From positions 1,178,001 to 1,242,000 of the forward strand of contig NZ_VFOM01000001.1 in assembly GCF_006716125.1 (NCBI RefSeq): a DNA stretch of 64,000 nt. Reading direction: 5' to 3'. The position numbers were made by a program, and so were the translations under genes. The stretch comes from Homoserinimonas aerilata. Its GTDB lineage: Bacteria; Actinomycetota; Actinomycetes; Actinomycetales; Microbacteriaceae. The notes beneath the pieces were generated by a model. That model was given only the letters and a program-made list of their open reading frames with translations. It did not search any database and was not told where the DNA came from. Shown piece by piece: positions 27,040-35,910 of this stretch. Numbering within the stretch: the first letter of the stretch is position 1; each line of letters opens with the position of its first letter.

Positions 27040-27306
27040 ATGGGTTGGTTATCGTTCATTATTCTCGGACTCATCGCGGGTGCCATCGCCAAGCTCATCC
27101 TGCCTGGCAGGCAGGGCGGAGGCTGGCTCTCAACGCTGATCCTCGGTGTGATCGGCGCACTCATCGGCGGTTGGCTCGGTGGCCTGCTCTTCGGTATCGG
27201 CTATGAGGACTTCTGGTCGATCCAGTCGTGGCTCATCGCCATCGTGGGAGCCATCGTCGTGCTCCTGATCTGGGGCTTCATCACCCGCGGCAGCCGCAAG
27301 GCCTGA
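27040..27306 (+). CDS. GlsB/YeaQ/YmgE family stress-response membrane protein
   Basis: Small membrane protein of 88 residues with three hydrophobic helices. The sequence IILGLIAGAIAKLILPGRQGG and the glycine-rich second helix (VIGALIGGWLGGLLFG) are the signature of the transglycosylase-associated GlsB family. Function is unknown; members are often induced by envelope or osmotic stress. The frame begins at 27019, but the ATG at 27040 has GGGAGG seven bases upstream and is the likelier start. A good terminator follows. Confidence 0.88.
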   Translation: MGWLSFIILGLIAGAIAKLILPGRQGGGWLSTLILGVIGALIGGWLGGLLFGIGYEDFWSIQSWLIAIVGAIVVLLIWGFITRGSRKA

Positions 27307-27329
27307 CGGGCGAACAGCAGTTCTCTGCT

Positions 27330-27368
27330 GCGCCGCCTCACCGTTCCTGGCGAATGGTGAGGCGGCGC
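27330..27368 (+). terminator. Terminator after the GlsB-like gene
   Basis: A 13-base-pair stem (27330-27342 with 27356-27368) enclosing a 13-base loop, followed by CTTCTTTG. Confidence 0.7.
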
Positions 27369-27449
27369 TTCTTTGCGCCAGGAGGGCATCCGGATGCCGC
27401 CCACCGGCCTCGGAAGACACCGGTGGCTGAGGATGTCGGCGGCTGAGGC

Positions 27450-27455
27450 TAAAGT
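27450..27455 (+). promoter_or_regulatory. Leaderless -10 element for the helicase gene
   Basis: TAAAGT, eight bases (CTTATTCA), then the GTG at 27464. Confidence 0.45.
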
Positions 27456-27463
27456 CTTATTCA

Positions 27464-29275
27464 GTGAACATCTCCCCATCCTCCGCTCGCCGCCCCAGCG
27501 CGCATCAGGTGGGAACCTCGGCGGCAGAGAACCTCTCTCCGGCCTTTCCGGAACGTGCTGCACGAGGAACAGCCGACAAGCTTCGTGCGTGGCAGCAGGA
27601 GGCGCTCGACGCCTATCTCGCCCGCGGACCCCGCGACTTCCTCGCTGCCGCGACACCCGGCGCAGGCAAGACGACCTTCGCGCTTCGCATCGCCACGGAG
27701 CTGCTCGCGAGCGGCGCCATCAACCGCATCACCGTCGTCGCCCCCACCGAGCATCTCAAGACCCAATGGGCGGATGCGGCGCATCGCGTGGGCATCCGGC
27801 TCGACCCGAACTTCAAGAACGCCTACGGCTCGGCAGGGCGGCACTTCCACGGCGTCGCCGTGACCTATGCGCAGGTGGCGACCAGAGCGAGCCTGCACCG
27901 CAGCATCACCGAGGGCGGGCGCACGCTCGTCATCCTCGACGAGGTGCACCACGGCGGCGACGCTCTCAGTTGGGGCGACGCGATCCGTGAGGCCTTCGAG
28001 CCGGCGACCCGGCGCCTGTCGTTGACGGGAACGCCGTTCCGCTCCGACACATCGCCGATTCCGTTCGTGACGTACCATCCCGACGAGAACGGCATCCGCA
28101 CATCGCACGCCGACTACAGCTACGGCTACGGGCGTGCCCTCGCGGACGGCGTCGTGCGCCCCGTGATCTTCCTCTCCTATGCGGGGCGGATGCGCTGGCG
28201 CACGCGCTCGGGCGACGAGATGGAGGCCCAGCTCGGGCAGGGCGACACGAAGGATGTGACGGCGCAGGCCTGGCGCACGGCCCTCGACCCGGAGGGCGAC
28301 TGGATGCCCTCGGTGCTCAAAGCCGCAAACACGCGGCTGACCGAGGTGCGGCAGGGGGTTCCGGATGCGGGCGGTCTGGTCATCGCGACCGACCACTACA
28401 CGGCACGGGCCTATGCGGACATCCTGCACAAGGTCACGGGGGAGAAGCCGACCGTGGTGCTCTCCGACGAGAAGGAGGCGAACGAACGGATCGCCTCGTT
28501 CTCGGCAGGCAGTTCACGCTGGATGGTCGCCGTGCGCATGGTCTCCGAGGGCGTCGACGTGCCGCGGCTCGGCGTGGGCGTGTACGCGACATCATCCTCG
28601 ACGCCGCTGTTCTTCGCACAGGCGATCGGCCGCTTCGTGCGCACTCGCCGCCGAGGGGAGACCGCATCGATCTTCCTGCCGAATGTGCCAGCGCTGATGG
28701 CACTGGCGACCACCATGGAACTCGAGCGCGATCACGCGCTCGACCGCGAGGACCGCGACGGGCTCGAGGAGATCACACTCGACGACGACGCCCTCGACGA
28801 GGCGAACCGCACCGAATCGGCCTCGGCGGATGCCGATCTGTTCGACTTCAAAGCCCTCGCCTCGGATGCCTCCTTCGACAGGGTGCTCTACGACGGCGGT
28901 GAGTTCGGTTTCTCCGCCGAGGTCGGCAGCCTCGAGGAGCTCGACTTCCTGGGGCTGCCCGGCCTGCTCGAACCCGACCAGGTGCGCGAGCTGTTGCAGG
29001 CCAGACAGGCCCGTCAGTCGAAGCGCTCAGAGGGCCGCAAGCGTGTCGCTGAGGCGCTCGGCGGCGAGCTGCACGAACCCCCGGCGCTTCACCGAACCCT
29101 CAAGGAGCAGCGGCGCCTGCTCAACAGTCTCGTCGGCATGCGGGCCAAGCGCACAGGAGAGCCACACGCGCAGATCCATGCCGAGCTGCGGCGCAGTGTC
29201 GGCGGGCCGGCCGTTCCGCAGGCGAGTGTCGCCCAGCTTCAAGCGCGAATCGAGCTGCTGCGCCGGACCAACTGA
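27464..29275 (+). CDS. DEAD/DEAH-box (SF2) helicase
   Basis: Superfamily 2 helicase of 603 residues. Motif I is TPGAGKTT at residues 64-71, motif II is VILDEVHHGG, motif III is SLTGTPFRSD, and motif VI is QAIGRFVRTRRRG. The C-terminal 200 residues are acidic and then basic (LLQARQARQSKRSEGRKR) with no recognised domain. The arrangement resembles the restriction-enzyme-type (ResIII) helicases common in actinobacteria, but no nuclease or methylase is adjacent, so a repair role is as likely. It converges on hemA. Confidence 0.87.
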   Translation: MNISPSSARRPSAHQVGTSAAENLSPAFPERAARGTADKLRAWQQEALDAYLARGPRDFLAAATPGAGKTTFALRIATELLASGAINRITVVAPTEHLKTQWADAAHRVGIRLDPNFKNAYGSAGRHFHGVAVTYAQVATRASLHRSITEGGRTLVILDEVHHGGDALSWGDAIREAFEPATRRLSLTGTPFRSDTSPIPFVTYHPDENGIRTSHADYSYGYGRALADGVVRPVIFLSYAGRMRWRTRSGDEMEAQLGQGDTKDVTAQAWRTALDPEGDWMPSVLKAANTRLTEVRQGVPDAGGLVIATDHYTARAYADILHKVTGEKPTVVLSDEKEANERIASFSAGSSRWMVAVRMVSEGVDVPRLGVGVYATSSSTPLFFAQAIGRFVRTRRRGETASIFLPNVPALMALATTMELERDHALDREDRDGLEEITLDDDALDEANRTESASADADLFDFKALASDASFDRVLYDGGEFGFSAEVGSLEELDFLGLPGLLEPDQVRELLQARQARQSKRSEGRKRVAEALGGELHEPPALHRTLKEQRRLLNSLVGMRAKRTGEPHAQIHAELRRSVGGPAVPQASVAQLQARIELLRRTN

Positions 29276-29292
29276 TCCGACCCGAAACCCGG

Positions 29293-29310
29293 GCTCTCTC
29301 CGCAGAGAGC
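29293..29310. terminator. Hairpin between convergent helicase and hemA
   Basis: GCTCTCT and AGAGAGC form a seven-pair stem with a four-base loop in the 39-base gap between the two stop codons. No clear T-run follows. Confidence 0.4.
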
Positions 29311-29314
29311 AGGT

Positions 29315-30580
29315 TCAGCCGGCCAGACCCTCGACCTGCTCAGAGGAGTCCGCGACTGCCTCAGGTGCATTCTCCACGGGGCCGAGCAGGAGTTCGACGG
29401 CAGCGATGACGGCGTCGGCGTCTCCCGCGCGGGCCGCCTCCCGCGCGCGCAACGAAGGGGTGTGCAGCAGCACTCCGACGAGGTGGCGGAGATCTGCCTC
29501 AGAGGCTGCGCTCCATGTGCCGCGCCGCCGCATCCGCTCGATCTCGGAATCCAGCACCCCGAAGACCCTCCCGCGCAGTGCCGCGATCGCGGGCGCAGCC
29601 TCACGTTCGGCCTCACGGGCACGGAATTCTGCTGCTGCGGCGTCGACGATGCCGTGTGCGTCGCTCGTCGCGTTCAGTTGCTCGAGCGGCGCATGCAGGC
29701 GCACCGTCTCCAGATCGAGCAGCTCCACCCCGGGCACGCTCGCCACCAGGGGGTCGACGTTGCGGGGGAGCCCGAGGTCGACAATGAGACGTCGGCCCGG
29801 CAGGAGCAGATCTGCGGTGACGACAGGCTCTGGCCTGCTCGTGCAGGTCACGACGATGTCGGATGCGTTCAGCGCCGTCGACAGCTGGGTCACGGCACGC
29901 AGACCGAGCCGTGCCGCGAACGCGCCCGCCCGACCCGAAGGCGAATAGACGGCGATGTCGGCGGCGCCGCGATCGCGCAGCGCAGCGACGGTCGTGGCAG
30001 CGTACTCGCCCGTGCCGATGAGCAGCACGCGGGTCGCCGACCAGTCGGCGATGCGGCTCGACGAGAGATCGAGGGCGAGCCGCACGAGCGAACGACCGGC
30101 GCGGCCGATCTCGGTGCGGGTCTTCACCCCGCGGGATGTCGACGATGCCTTCTGGAACAGCCGCTCCAGACTCGAGGTGGATGTTCCGTTGCTGCGTGCG
30201 GAGCCGAGCGCCCGACGCACCTGGCCTGCGATCTCGTCCTCGCCGATGACGACCGACTTGAGCCCGGCAGAGACCGAGAAGAGATGGTGGACCACCGCGT
30301 CGCCGCTGAGCGCCTCGGCCGAGGATGCGAGTTCGACCGTGTCGACGCCCGCATGGGCCGCGACGGTCTCGATGACCGCGCCCAGAGCATCCGCTTCACG
30401 CATCGTGTCATCGACATCGAGGTACGCCTCGAAGCGGTTGCAGGTGGCCAGAACGACTGCGCCATCGAGAAAGTCGGTGGACTCGACGAGCCGAGACGCG
30501 ACCTCGGAGCCGCCAACCGACAACTTCTCGAGGAGCTCGAAGCTCGCGCCGTGATGGTTGGCGGAGAGACAGAGGAGCAC
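29315..30580 (-). CDS. hemA: Glutamyl-tRNA reductase
   Basis: First enzyme of the C5 heme pathway, 421 residues. The catalytic Cys47 is in VVLATCNRFEAYL; VIGEDEIAGQVRRAL and the Rossmann segment VLLIGTGEYAATTVAAL follow, and the C-terminal dimerisation helix region is complete. It reduces glutamyl-tRNA(Glu) to glutamate 1-semialdehyde with NADPH. It is divergent from hemE with 38 bases between starts, so the pathway entry gene can be controlled separately from the rest of the cluster. The GTG start lies six bases after TACGAT. Confidence 0.95.
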   Translation of the reverse strand: MLLCLSANHHGASFELLEKLSVGGSEVASRLVESTDFLDGAVVLATCNRFEAYLDVDDTMREADALGAVIETVAAHAGVDTVELASSAEALSGDAVVHHLFSVSAGLKSVVIGEDEIAGQVRRALGSARSNGTSTSSLERLFQKASSTSRGVKTRTEIGRAGRSLVRLALDLSSSRIADWSATRVLLIGTGEYAATTVAALRDRGAADIAVYSPSGRAGAFAARLGLRAVTQLSTALNASDIVVTCTSRPEPVVTADLLLPGRRLIVDLGLPRNVDPLVASVPGVELLDLETVRLHAPLEQLNATSDAHGIVDAAAAEFRAREAEREAAPAIAALRGRVFGVLDSEIERMRRRGTWSAASEADLRHLVGVLLHTPSLRAREAARAGDADAVIAAVELLLGPVENAPEAVADSSEQVEGLAG

Positions 30581-30586
30581 CTGTCA

Positions 30587-30592
30587 ATCGTA
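30587..30592 (-). promoter_or_regulatory. Leaderless -10 element for hemA
   Basis: On the minus strand TACGAT, six bases (TGACAG), then the GTG at 30580. Confidence 0.5.
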
Positions 30593-30606
30593 ACCGGCGT
30601 AGATGA

Positions 30607-30612
30607 CAGACT
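30607..30612 (+). promoter_or_regulatory. Possible leaderless -10 element for hemE
   Basis: CAGACT stands six bases before the GTG of hemE. It departs from TAnnnT at the first base, so the call is tentative. Confidence 0.3.
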
Positions 30613-30618
30613 TGGTGC

Positions 30619-31683
30619 GTGACCCAACACGAGCCCTCCACCCCCGTCCACCCGGCATCCGAGTCGGCGCTCATCCGCGCCTACCGCGGTGAGCGCGCCA
30701 CCACACCGCCTGTCTGGTTCATGAGGCAGGCAGGGCGCTCCCTGCCCGAATACCGGGAGCTCCGCGTCGGCACCGACATGCTCGGCGCATGCCTCACCCC
30801 GGCCCTGGCGAGCGAGATCACGCTGCAGCCAGTGCGGCGTCACGGGGTGGATGCTGCGATCTTCTTCAGCGACATCGTCATCCCGTTGAAGCTGGCCGGC
30901 GTGGGGGTGGAGATCGTCGCCGGGCGAGGCCCCGTTCTGGACTCGCCCGTGCGTACCGCGGCGGATGTCTTGGCGCTGCCCGAGCTCGACCCTGCGGCGC
31001 TCGCCCCTGTGATCGAGGCGGTGGGGCTGACGGTCGCAGAACTCGGCGCGGTGCCTCTCATCGGCTTCGCCGGGGCACCCTTCACACTTGCCTCCTACCT
31101 CGTCGAGGGCGGTCCGTCGCGTGAGCAGCTGCGCACCAGGGCGCTCATGCATTCCGAGCCCGAGGTGTGGGCGCGGCTTCTGGACTGGGCTGCTGACGCG
31201 AGCGGTGCCTTCCTTCGCGCGCAGGTGCTGGCGGGCGCGAGCGCCGTGCAGCTGTTCGACTCCTGGGTGGGTTCGCTCTCGCTCGCAGACTACGAGGCCA
31301 GAGTTCTTCCGCACTCCCGGCGGGCGCTCTCTCATGTTGCGGACCTCGGGGTGCCCATCGTGCACTTCGGCGTCGGCACGGGCGAGCTGCTGTCGGCGAT
31401 GCGCTCGGCAGGGGCGGATGTCATGGGCGTCGACCACAGGATCCCGCTCGATGAGGCGAACCGACGCCTTGGTGGCACGACGCCGCTGCAGGGCAACATC
31501 GACCCCGCCCTCCTGGCGGCCCCGTGGGAGATCCTCGAGGCGCATGTGCGCGATGTTGTGTCGAGAGGTCGCAGCGCGCCTGCCCATGTGCTGAACCTCG
31601 GCCATGGTGTTCCGCCGGACACCGACCCCACTGTGCTCACCCGTGTGGTCGAGCTGGTGCACGGGATGTCGGAGGAGGCATGA
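30619..31683 (+). CDS. hemE: Uroporphyrinogen decarboxylase
   Basis: UroD of 354 residues. The conserved N-terminal block PPVWFMRQAGRSLPEYRELR carries the Arg residues that hold substrate carboxylates; IIFFSDI-type sequence (AAIFFSDIVIPLKLAG) holds the catalytic Asp, and GFAGAPFTLASYLVEGG follows. It decarboxylates uroporphyrinogen III to coproporphyrinogen III, the branch compound of the coproporphyrin-dependent route. It heads the run hemE-cgoX-hemQ-hemH-hemC-hemD. Its TGA overlaps the ATG of cgoX by four bases. Confidence 0.95.
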   Translation: MTQHEPSTPVHPASESALIRAYRGERATTPPVWFMRQAGRSLPEYRELRVGTDMLGACLTPALASEITLQPVRRHGVDAAIFFSDIVIPLKLAGVGVEIVAGRGPVLDSPVRTAADVLALPELDPAALAPVIEAVGLTVAELGAVPLIGFAGAPFTLASYLVEGGPSREQLRTRALMHSEPEVWARLLDWAADASGAFLRAQVLAGASAVQLFDSWVGSLSLADYEARVLPHSRRALSHVADLGVPIVHFGVGTGELLSAMRSAGADVMGVDHRIPLDEANRRLGGTTPLQGNIDPALLAAPWEILEAHVRDVVSRGRSAPAHVLNLGHGVPPDTDPTVLTRVVELVHGMSEEA

Positions 31684-33062
31684 GCGACGCCCAAGAGGTG
31701 CCAGAGAACGACGAAGCGGATGCCCCGGCGCAGCCGAGCGCTGAGGTCGATGTCGTCATCGTCGGTGGCGGCATTGCGGGGCTCGTGGCGGCGCGGGAGC
31801 TCGTCGTCGGCGGCCTCTCGGTGACGCTCGTCGAAGCATCCGATCGTCTCGGCGGCAAGGTCGCGAAACACAGCCTCGATGGCCTTGTGCTCGATGCGGG
31901 AGCTGAGAGTTTCTCCACCCGGCGCGGCACTGTCGCCGACTATGCGACGAAACTGGGTCTCGGCGACGACGTGGTCGCCCCGAACGCGAGCGGGGCGTGG
32001 CTGCAACCGGTGAACGGCCCCGCCCTCCCGCTGCCCAAGGCTGGATTGCTCGGCATCCCTTCGATCCCGTTGGCGGCGGATGTGATCGATGTGGTCGGGT
32101 TGGCGGGAGCACTCCGCGCCCAGCTCGATTCGCTGCTGCCGGGTGTCTATGGCTCCAAGGAGCAGACCCTCGGCGGTCTCGTGCGCAAGCGAATGGGCCG
32201 CGCTGTGCTGGAAAGGCTCGTCGCCCCCGTCGCTATGGGCGTGCACTCGCGGCACCCCGATGAGCTCGTGGCTGACGTCGTCGCCCCCGGCCTGCGAAGC
32301 CGACTGAAGCAGGAGGAGTCGCTCGCGAGCGCCGTCCGTGCGATGCGCGCTGCCGCGCCCGCGGGATCGCTGGTGGCGGGCATCCGCGGCGGGATCGCTC
32401 GCCTCGTCGATGTGCTGACCGGCGATCTGGAGCGCTTCGGGGTCGAGGTGCGCCTCGGCACCCGCGTGACAGAGCTCGACGCCTCAGGCGTCACCCTCGA
32501 TGACGACTCCCGCATCTCGGCACGCCATGTGGTGCTCGCGGCGCCCGACGACGGCCTCACGGGTCGCGCGGGCAACCCATCCGCCACTCCTGCGCCGATC
32601 GTGTTGGCGACCCTCGTGCTGCGCTCTGAAGCGCTCGACGCGGAGCCTCGGGGCACGGGCGTGCTCGTCGCCCCGGGATCGACGACCGTGACCGCCAAGG
32701 CGCTCACCCATGCGACGCGCAAATGGTCGTGGCTCGCAGAGAAGGCCGGCGAGCACCGCCATGTGCTGCGGCTCTCCTATGACGGTTCCCGCCTCGGCGA
32801 CGGCGATGACGCCGCGCTTCGCCGGACTGCGATCGCGGATGCCCAGGCGCTGCTGGGAGTGCCCATCGCCGCAGCCGATGTGCTCGATTTCGACCGTGTC
32901 GAGTGGCGTGCGCCGAGCCCCGACGAGCGCCCCGCGCCGGAGGGAGTGTCGGTCATCGGCGAGTCGGTGGCCGGAACCGGCCTCGCAGCCGTCATCGCCC
33001 ATTCCCGGGCAGAATCGGCCCAGATCATTACACTGCTGTCAGCACCTCCGGCAGATTTCTGA
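31680..33062 (+). CDS. cgoX: Coproporphyrinogen III oxidase (HemY/CgoX)
   Basis: FAD-dependent oxidase of 460 residues, historically called HemY. The FAD fingerprint VVIVGGGIAGLVAARELVVG is at about residues 22-41, preceded by an acidic tail. GKVAKHSLDGLVLDAGAESF and the C-terminal FAD segment GVSVIGESVAGTGLAAVIAH are family features. In Gram-positive bacteria this enzyme oxidises coproporphyrinogen III to coproporphyrin III rather than acting on protoporphyrinogen. The ATG at 31680 overlaps the hemE stop. The downstream hemQ confirms the coproporphyrin pathway. Confidence 0.93.
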   Translation: MSDAQEVPENDEADAPAQPSAEVDVVIVGGGIAGLVAARELVVGGLSVTLVEASDRLGGKVAKHSLDGLVLDAGAESFSTRRGTVADYATKLGLGDDVVAPNASGAWLQPVNGPALPLPKAGLLGIPSIPLAADVIDVVGLAGALRAQLDSLLPGVYGSKEQTLGGLVRKRMGRAVLERLVAPVAMGVHSRHPDELVADVVAPGLRSRLKQEESLASAVRAMRAAAPAGSLVAGIRGGIARLVDVLTGDLERFGVEVRLGTRVTELDASGVTLDDDSRISARHVVLAAPDDGLTGRAGNPSATPAPIVLATLVLRSEALDAEPRGTGVLVAPGSTTVTAKALTHATRKWSWLAEKAGEHRHVLRLSYDGSRLGDGDDAALRRTAIADAQALLGVPIAAADVLDFDRVEWRAPSPDERPAPEGVSVIGESVAGTGLAAVIAHSRAESAQIITLLSAPPADF

Positions 33063-33092
33063 TCTGCTCGACGGCAGGGGGATGATGGGGTC

Positions 33093-33809
33093 ATGACTCA
33101 CGGTTCCCCCACCTCCGGCCCTGTTGCGCAACCTGTCACGACGCCCGTTGCAGGGGACACCGAATACACGCTGTGGGCGGTGCTGCGCAAGGACCCGGCC
33201 GCCCGCACCGAGCCGAGCGGAGCAGACGAGCTTGTGGCCGCTCTCGAGCGGGTCGAGGCATCCGGCGTCACGGTCCGCGGCTTCTACGACGTGTCGTCGA
33301 TCAAGGCGGACTCCGACATCATGGTCTGGCTCCATGGCACCTCGCCTGAGGCGATCCAGGGGGCTCTGCGTGAGCTGCGCCGTACGGGCCTTCTCGCGCC
33401 GCTGCTGCCCACCTGGAACACCTTCGGGGTGCACCGCGACGCCGAGTTCAGCGCCAATCACATCCCCTCGTTCATGCGTGGCACCGAGCCCGCCGGCTGG
33501 CTGACGGTCTATCCCTTCGTCCGCTCCTACGAGTGGTACCTGCTCGACCCCGACGAGCGCCGGTCGATGCTCGGCGGGCACGGCCGCCTCGGTGCCCAGT
33601 TTCCGAAGGTGCTCTCCAACACGGTCGCGGGCTTCGCGCTCGGCGACTACGAGTGGGTCCTGGCGCTCGAGGCTGACGATCTGCTCGACCTGGTCGACCT
33701 GATGCGCCACCTGCGGGCCTCGGATGCCCGTCGCCACGTTCGCGAGGAGGTCCCGTTCTACACCGGTCGACGCATCGGCATCGAGGAGATCGTGGACGTG
33801 CTCCGATGA
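33093..33809 (+). CDS. hemQ: Coproheme decarboxylase (HemQ/ChdC)
   Basis: Chlorite-dismutase-fold protein of 238 residues. The catalytic Tyr region is in TVYPFVRSYEWYLLD, and the heme-ligand His in SDARRHVREEVPFYTGR near the C terminus. It decarboxylates coproheme to heme b using hydrogen peroxide, the final step of this pathway. GGGGGATGATGGGG upstream includes a usable ribosome binding site. Its stop overlaps the ferrochelatase start by four bases. Sequence and context exclude a true chlorite dismutase. Confidence 0.93.
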   Translation: MTHGSPTSGPVAQPVTTPVAGDTEYTLWAVLRKDPAARTEPSGADELVAALERVEASGVTVRGFYDVSSIKADSDIMVWLHGTSPEAIQGALRELRRTGLLAPLLPTWNTFGVHRDAEFSANHIPSFMRGTEPAGWLTVYPFVRSYEWYLLDPDERRSMLGGHGRLGAQFPKVLSNTVAGFALGDYEWVLALEADDLLDLVDLMRHLRASDARRHVREEVPFYTGRRIGIEEIVDVLR

Positions 33810-34951
33810 CTCTTGTTCCCTCGGCAAGTGCGGCAGCGGCATCCGGTGCCGAGCACATCGTCGAGGCCGTCGCCTACGACGCCATCCTGTTGGCATCCTT
33901 CGGCGGGCCTGAGGGGCAGGACGATGTCATCCCCTTCCTCCGCAATGTGACGCGGGGCCGCGGCATCCCCGATGAACGCCTCGAAGAGGTCGCACACCAC
34001 TACCGTGCCTTCGGCGGAGTGAGCCCCATCAACGACCAGAACCGCGAGCTGAAGGTCGCCCTCGAGGCGGAGATCGCCCGCCGGGGCATCGAGCTGCCCG
34101 TCTACTGGGGCAACCGCAACTGGGCGCCCTATCTGGATGAGGCGCTGCAGGACGCGCATGCTGCGGGCCACGACACTCTCATCGCGATCGGCACGAGCGC
34201 CTACAGCTCCTATTCGAGCTGTCGCCAGTACCGCGAGGACTTCGCGGAGGCGCTGCAACGCACGGGCCTCGATGGCACGGTCACGATCGACAAGGTTCGT
34301 CAGTTCTTCGACCACCCCGGCTTCGTGGAGCCCTTCGTGGAGGGCGTCACGGGGGCGCTGCGCGAATTCGAGGCGGGCGGTCTCTCGGCGGAGCAGATCC
34401 ACGTGCTGTTCTCCACGCATTCGATCCCGTCGACGGATGCCGCGCGCAGCGGTCCGGCGAGCCGCGGATTCGGGGAGGGCGGCGCCTACGCTGCGCAGCA
34501 TCTCGCCGTGGCGGAGGCGGTCATGGCGGGGGAGCCGTCACCGTGGAGCCTCGTCTACCAGTCGAGGAGCGGCCCCCCGACCCAGCCCTGGCTGGAACCC
34601 GACATCAATGACGCCATCGCCGGCCTTGCGGGTGATGGTGTGCGCGCCGTCGTGATCGTGCCGCTCGGCTTCGTCAGTGACCACATGGAGGTGCTCTGGG
34701 ATCTCGACACGGAGGCGCTGCAGACCGCCCGCGAGAACGGTCTCCTCGCGACGCGGGTGCCGACGCCCGGCGTTCATGCCGCCTTCGTCTCCGGCCTGCT
34801 CGACCTCGTGCTTGAACGTCGCGACGGCGTGCCCGTCGCCGAGCGCCCCGCCGTGACGAGCCTCGGGCCCTGGTACGACGTCTGTCGGCCCGGCTGCTGC
34901 GAGAATGTGCGCCGCGGCTTCTCACCGGCCGTCGCGGGGGTGGCACCGTGA
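33806..34951 (+). CDS. hemH: Coproporphyrin ferrochelatase
   Basis: Ferrochelatase (CpfC) of 381 residues. The N-terminal LLASFGGPEGQDDVIPFLRN, the RYAFGG-like HYRAFGGVSPIND and the metal His region in LFSTHSIPSTDAA are present. Cys139 (SSYSSCRQY), Cys360, Cys364 and Cys365 (CRPGCC) match the four ligands of the 2Fe-2S cluster seen in actinobacterial ferrochelatases. It inserts iron into coproporphyrin III. Four-base overlaps join it to hemQ before and hemC after. Confidence 0.93.
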   Translation: MTLVPSASAAAASGAEHIVEAVAYDAILLASFGGPEGQDDVIPFLRNVTRGRGIPDERLEEVAHHYRAFGGVSPINDQNRELKVALEAEIARRGIELPVYWGNRNWAPYLDEALQDAHAAGHDTLIAIGTSAYSSYSSCRQYREDFAEALQRTGLDGTVTIDKVRQFFDHPGFVEPFVEGVTGALREFEAGGLSAEQIHVLFSTHSIPSTDAARSGPASRGFGEGGAYAAQHLAVAEAVMAGEPSPWSLVYQSRSGPPTQPWLEPDINDAIAGLAGDGVRAVVIVPLGFVSDHMEVLWDLDTEALQTARENGLLATRVPTPGVHAAFVSGLLDLVLERRDGVPVAERPAVTSLGPWYDVCRPGCCENVRRGFSPAVAGVAP

Positions 34952-35886
34952 GCGCGCCGATCCGCATCGGAACCCGCGGCAGCGCCCTCGCGCTGGCGCA
35001 GACGGGGCAGATCGCCGACCGGGTTCGTCGCGCATCCGGCGGCGAGGTCGAGATCGTCACGGTCACGACGGAGGGCGACACCTCCCGTGCCTCGCTCTCC
35101 AGTCTCGGCGGAACGGGCGTCTTTGCCAGCGCCCTGCGCGAGGCACTTCTGGCCGGCGAATGCGATCTCGTCGTGCATTCGCTCAAGGATCTGCCGACCG
35201 CCCCCGCGGAGGGTCTGCGCATCGGTGCGGTGCCCAAGAGAGCGGATGCGCGTGACGCGCTGATCGCGCGGGACGGGCTCACGCTCGCCACGCTTCCGGA
35301 GGGCGCCCGGGTCGGCACGGGCTCGCCCCGGCGGGTCGCGCAGCTGCGGTCGGTTCGCCCCGATCTGGTGCTGAGCGACATCCGCGGCAACATCGACACG
35401 CGGCTCGGCTTCGTGCACGGCGGCAGCCTCGATGCGGTCGTTCTGGCCGCGGCCGGGCTCGGCCGGCTGGGCCGCCTCGACGCCGCAACGGAGCTGTTCG
35501 AGCTTTCTGCGCATCCGTCTGCTCCCGGCCAGGGAGCCCTCGCGATCGAGGTCCGTGAGCGCGTTCCGGCGGCACTCGCCGGGGTACTGCAGGGCCTCGA
35601 GCACGCCTCGACGCGTCTCGCCGCCACCGCTGAGCGTGCGGTCCTCGCCCGTCTGGAGGCAGGATGCGCCGCCCCTGTCGGCGCGACGGCCCTGATCGAC
35701 AGCGACCTGCTGCTGCTCACCGCCACCGTCTATTCCATCGACGGTTCACGCTCGCTCTCCGCCTCACACGGGCTCGTGCTCGAGGGCCCTCCTGCGGCCA
35801 GGATCGAACTCGCGACCGAGCTCGGCCACCGCGCCGCCGACGAACTGCTCGAGGCCGGCGCGGCCGAGCTCGCCCCGCTGCGGTGA
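34948..35886 (+). CDS. hemC: Porphobilinogen deaminase (hydroxymethylbilane synthase)
   Basis: HemC of 312 residues. The N-terminal IRIGTRGSALALAQTGQIAD, the LVVHSLKDLPTAPAEGL block and VGTGSPRRVAQLRSVRPDL contain the Arg/Lys residues that bind the growing chain. Cys240 in LEAGCAAPVGA is the attachment point of the dipyrromethane cofactor. It joins four porphobilinogens into hydroxymethylbilane. The GTG start overlaps the hemH stop. Confidence 0.95.
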   Translation: MSAPIRIGTRGSALALAQTGQIADRVRRASGGEVEIVTVTTEGDTSRASLSSLGGTGVFASALREALLAGECDLVVHSLKDLPTAPAEGLRIGAVPKRADARDALIARDGLTLATLPEGARVGTGSPRRVAQLRSVRPDLVLSDIRGNIDTRLGFVHGGSLDAVVLAAAGLGRLGRLDAATELFELSAHPSAPGQGALAIEVRERVPAALAGVLQGLEHASTRLAATAERAVLARLEAGCAAPVGATALIDSDLLLLTATVYSIDGSRSLSASHGLVLEGPPAARIELATELGHRAADELLEAGAAELAPLR

Positions 35887-35910
35887 GCCGCGAAGGCTGA
35901 CCGCCGGCAG

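Noticed and set aside
33093..33809. Chlorite dismutase
   Set aside because: The fold is the same, but heme-pathway neighbours and the RHVREEVPFYTG motif point to HemQ/ChdC.
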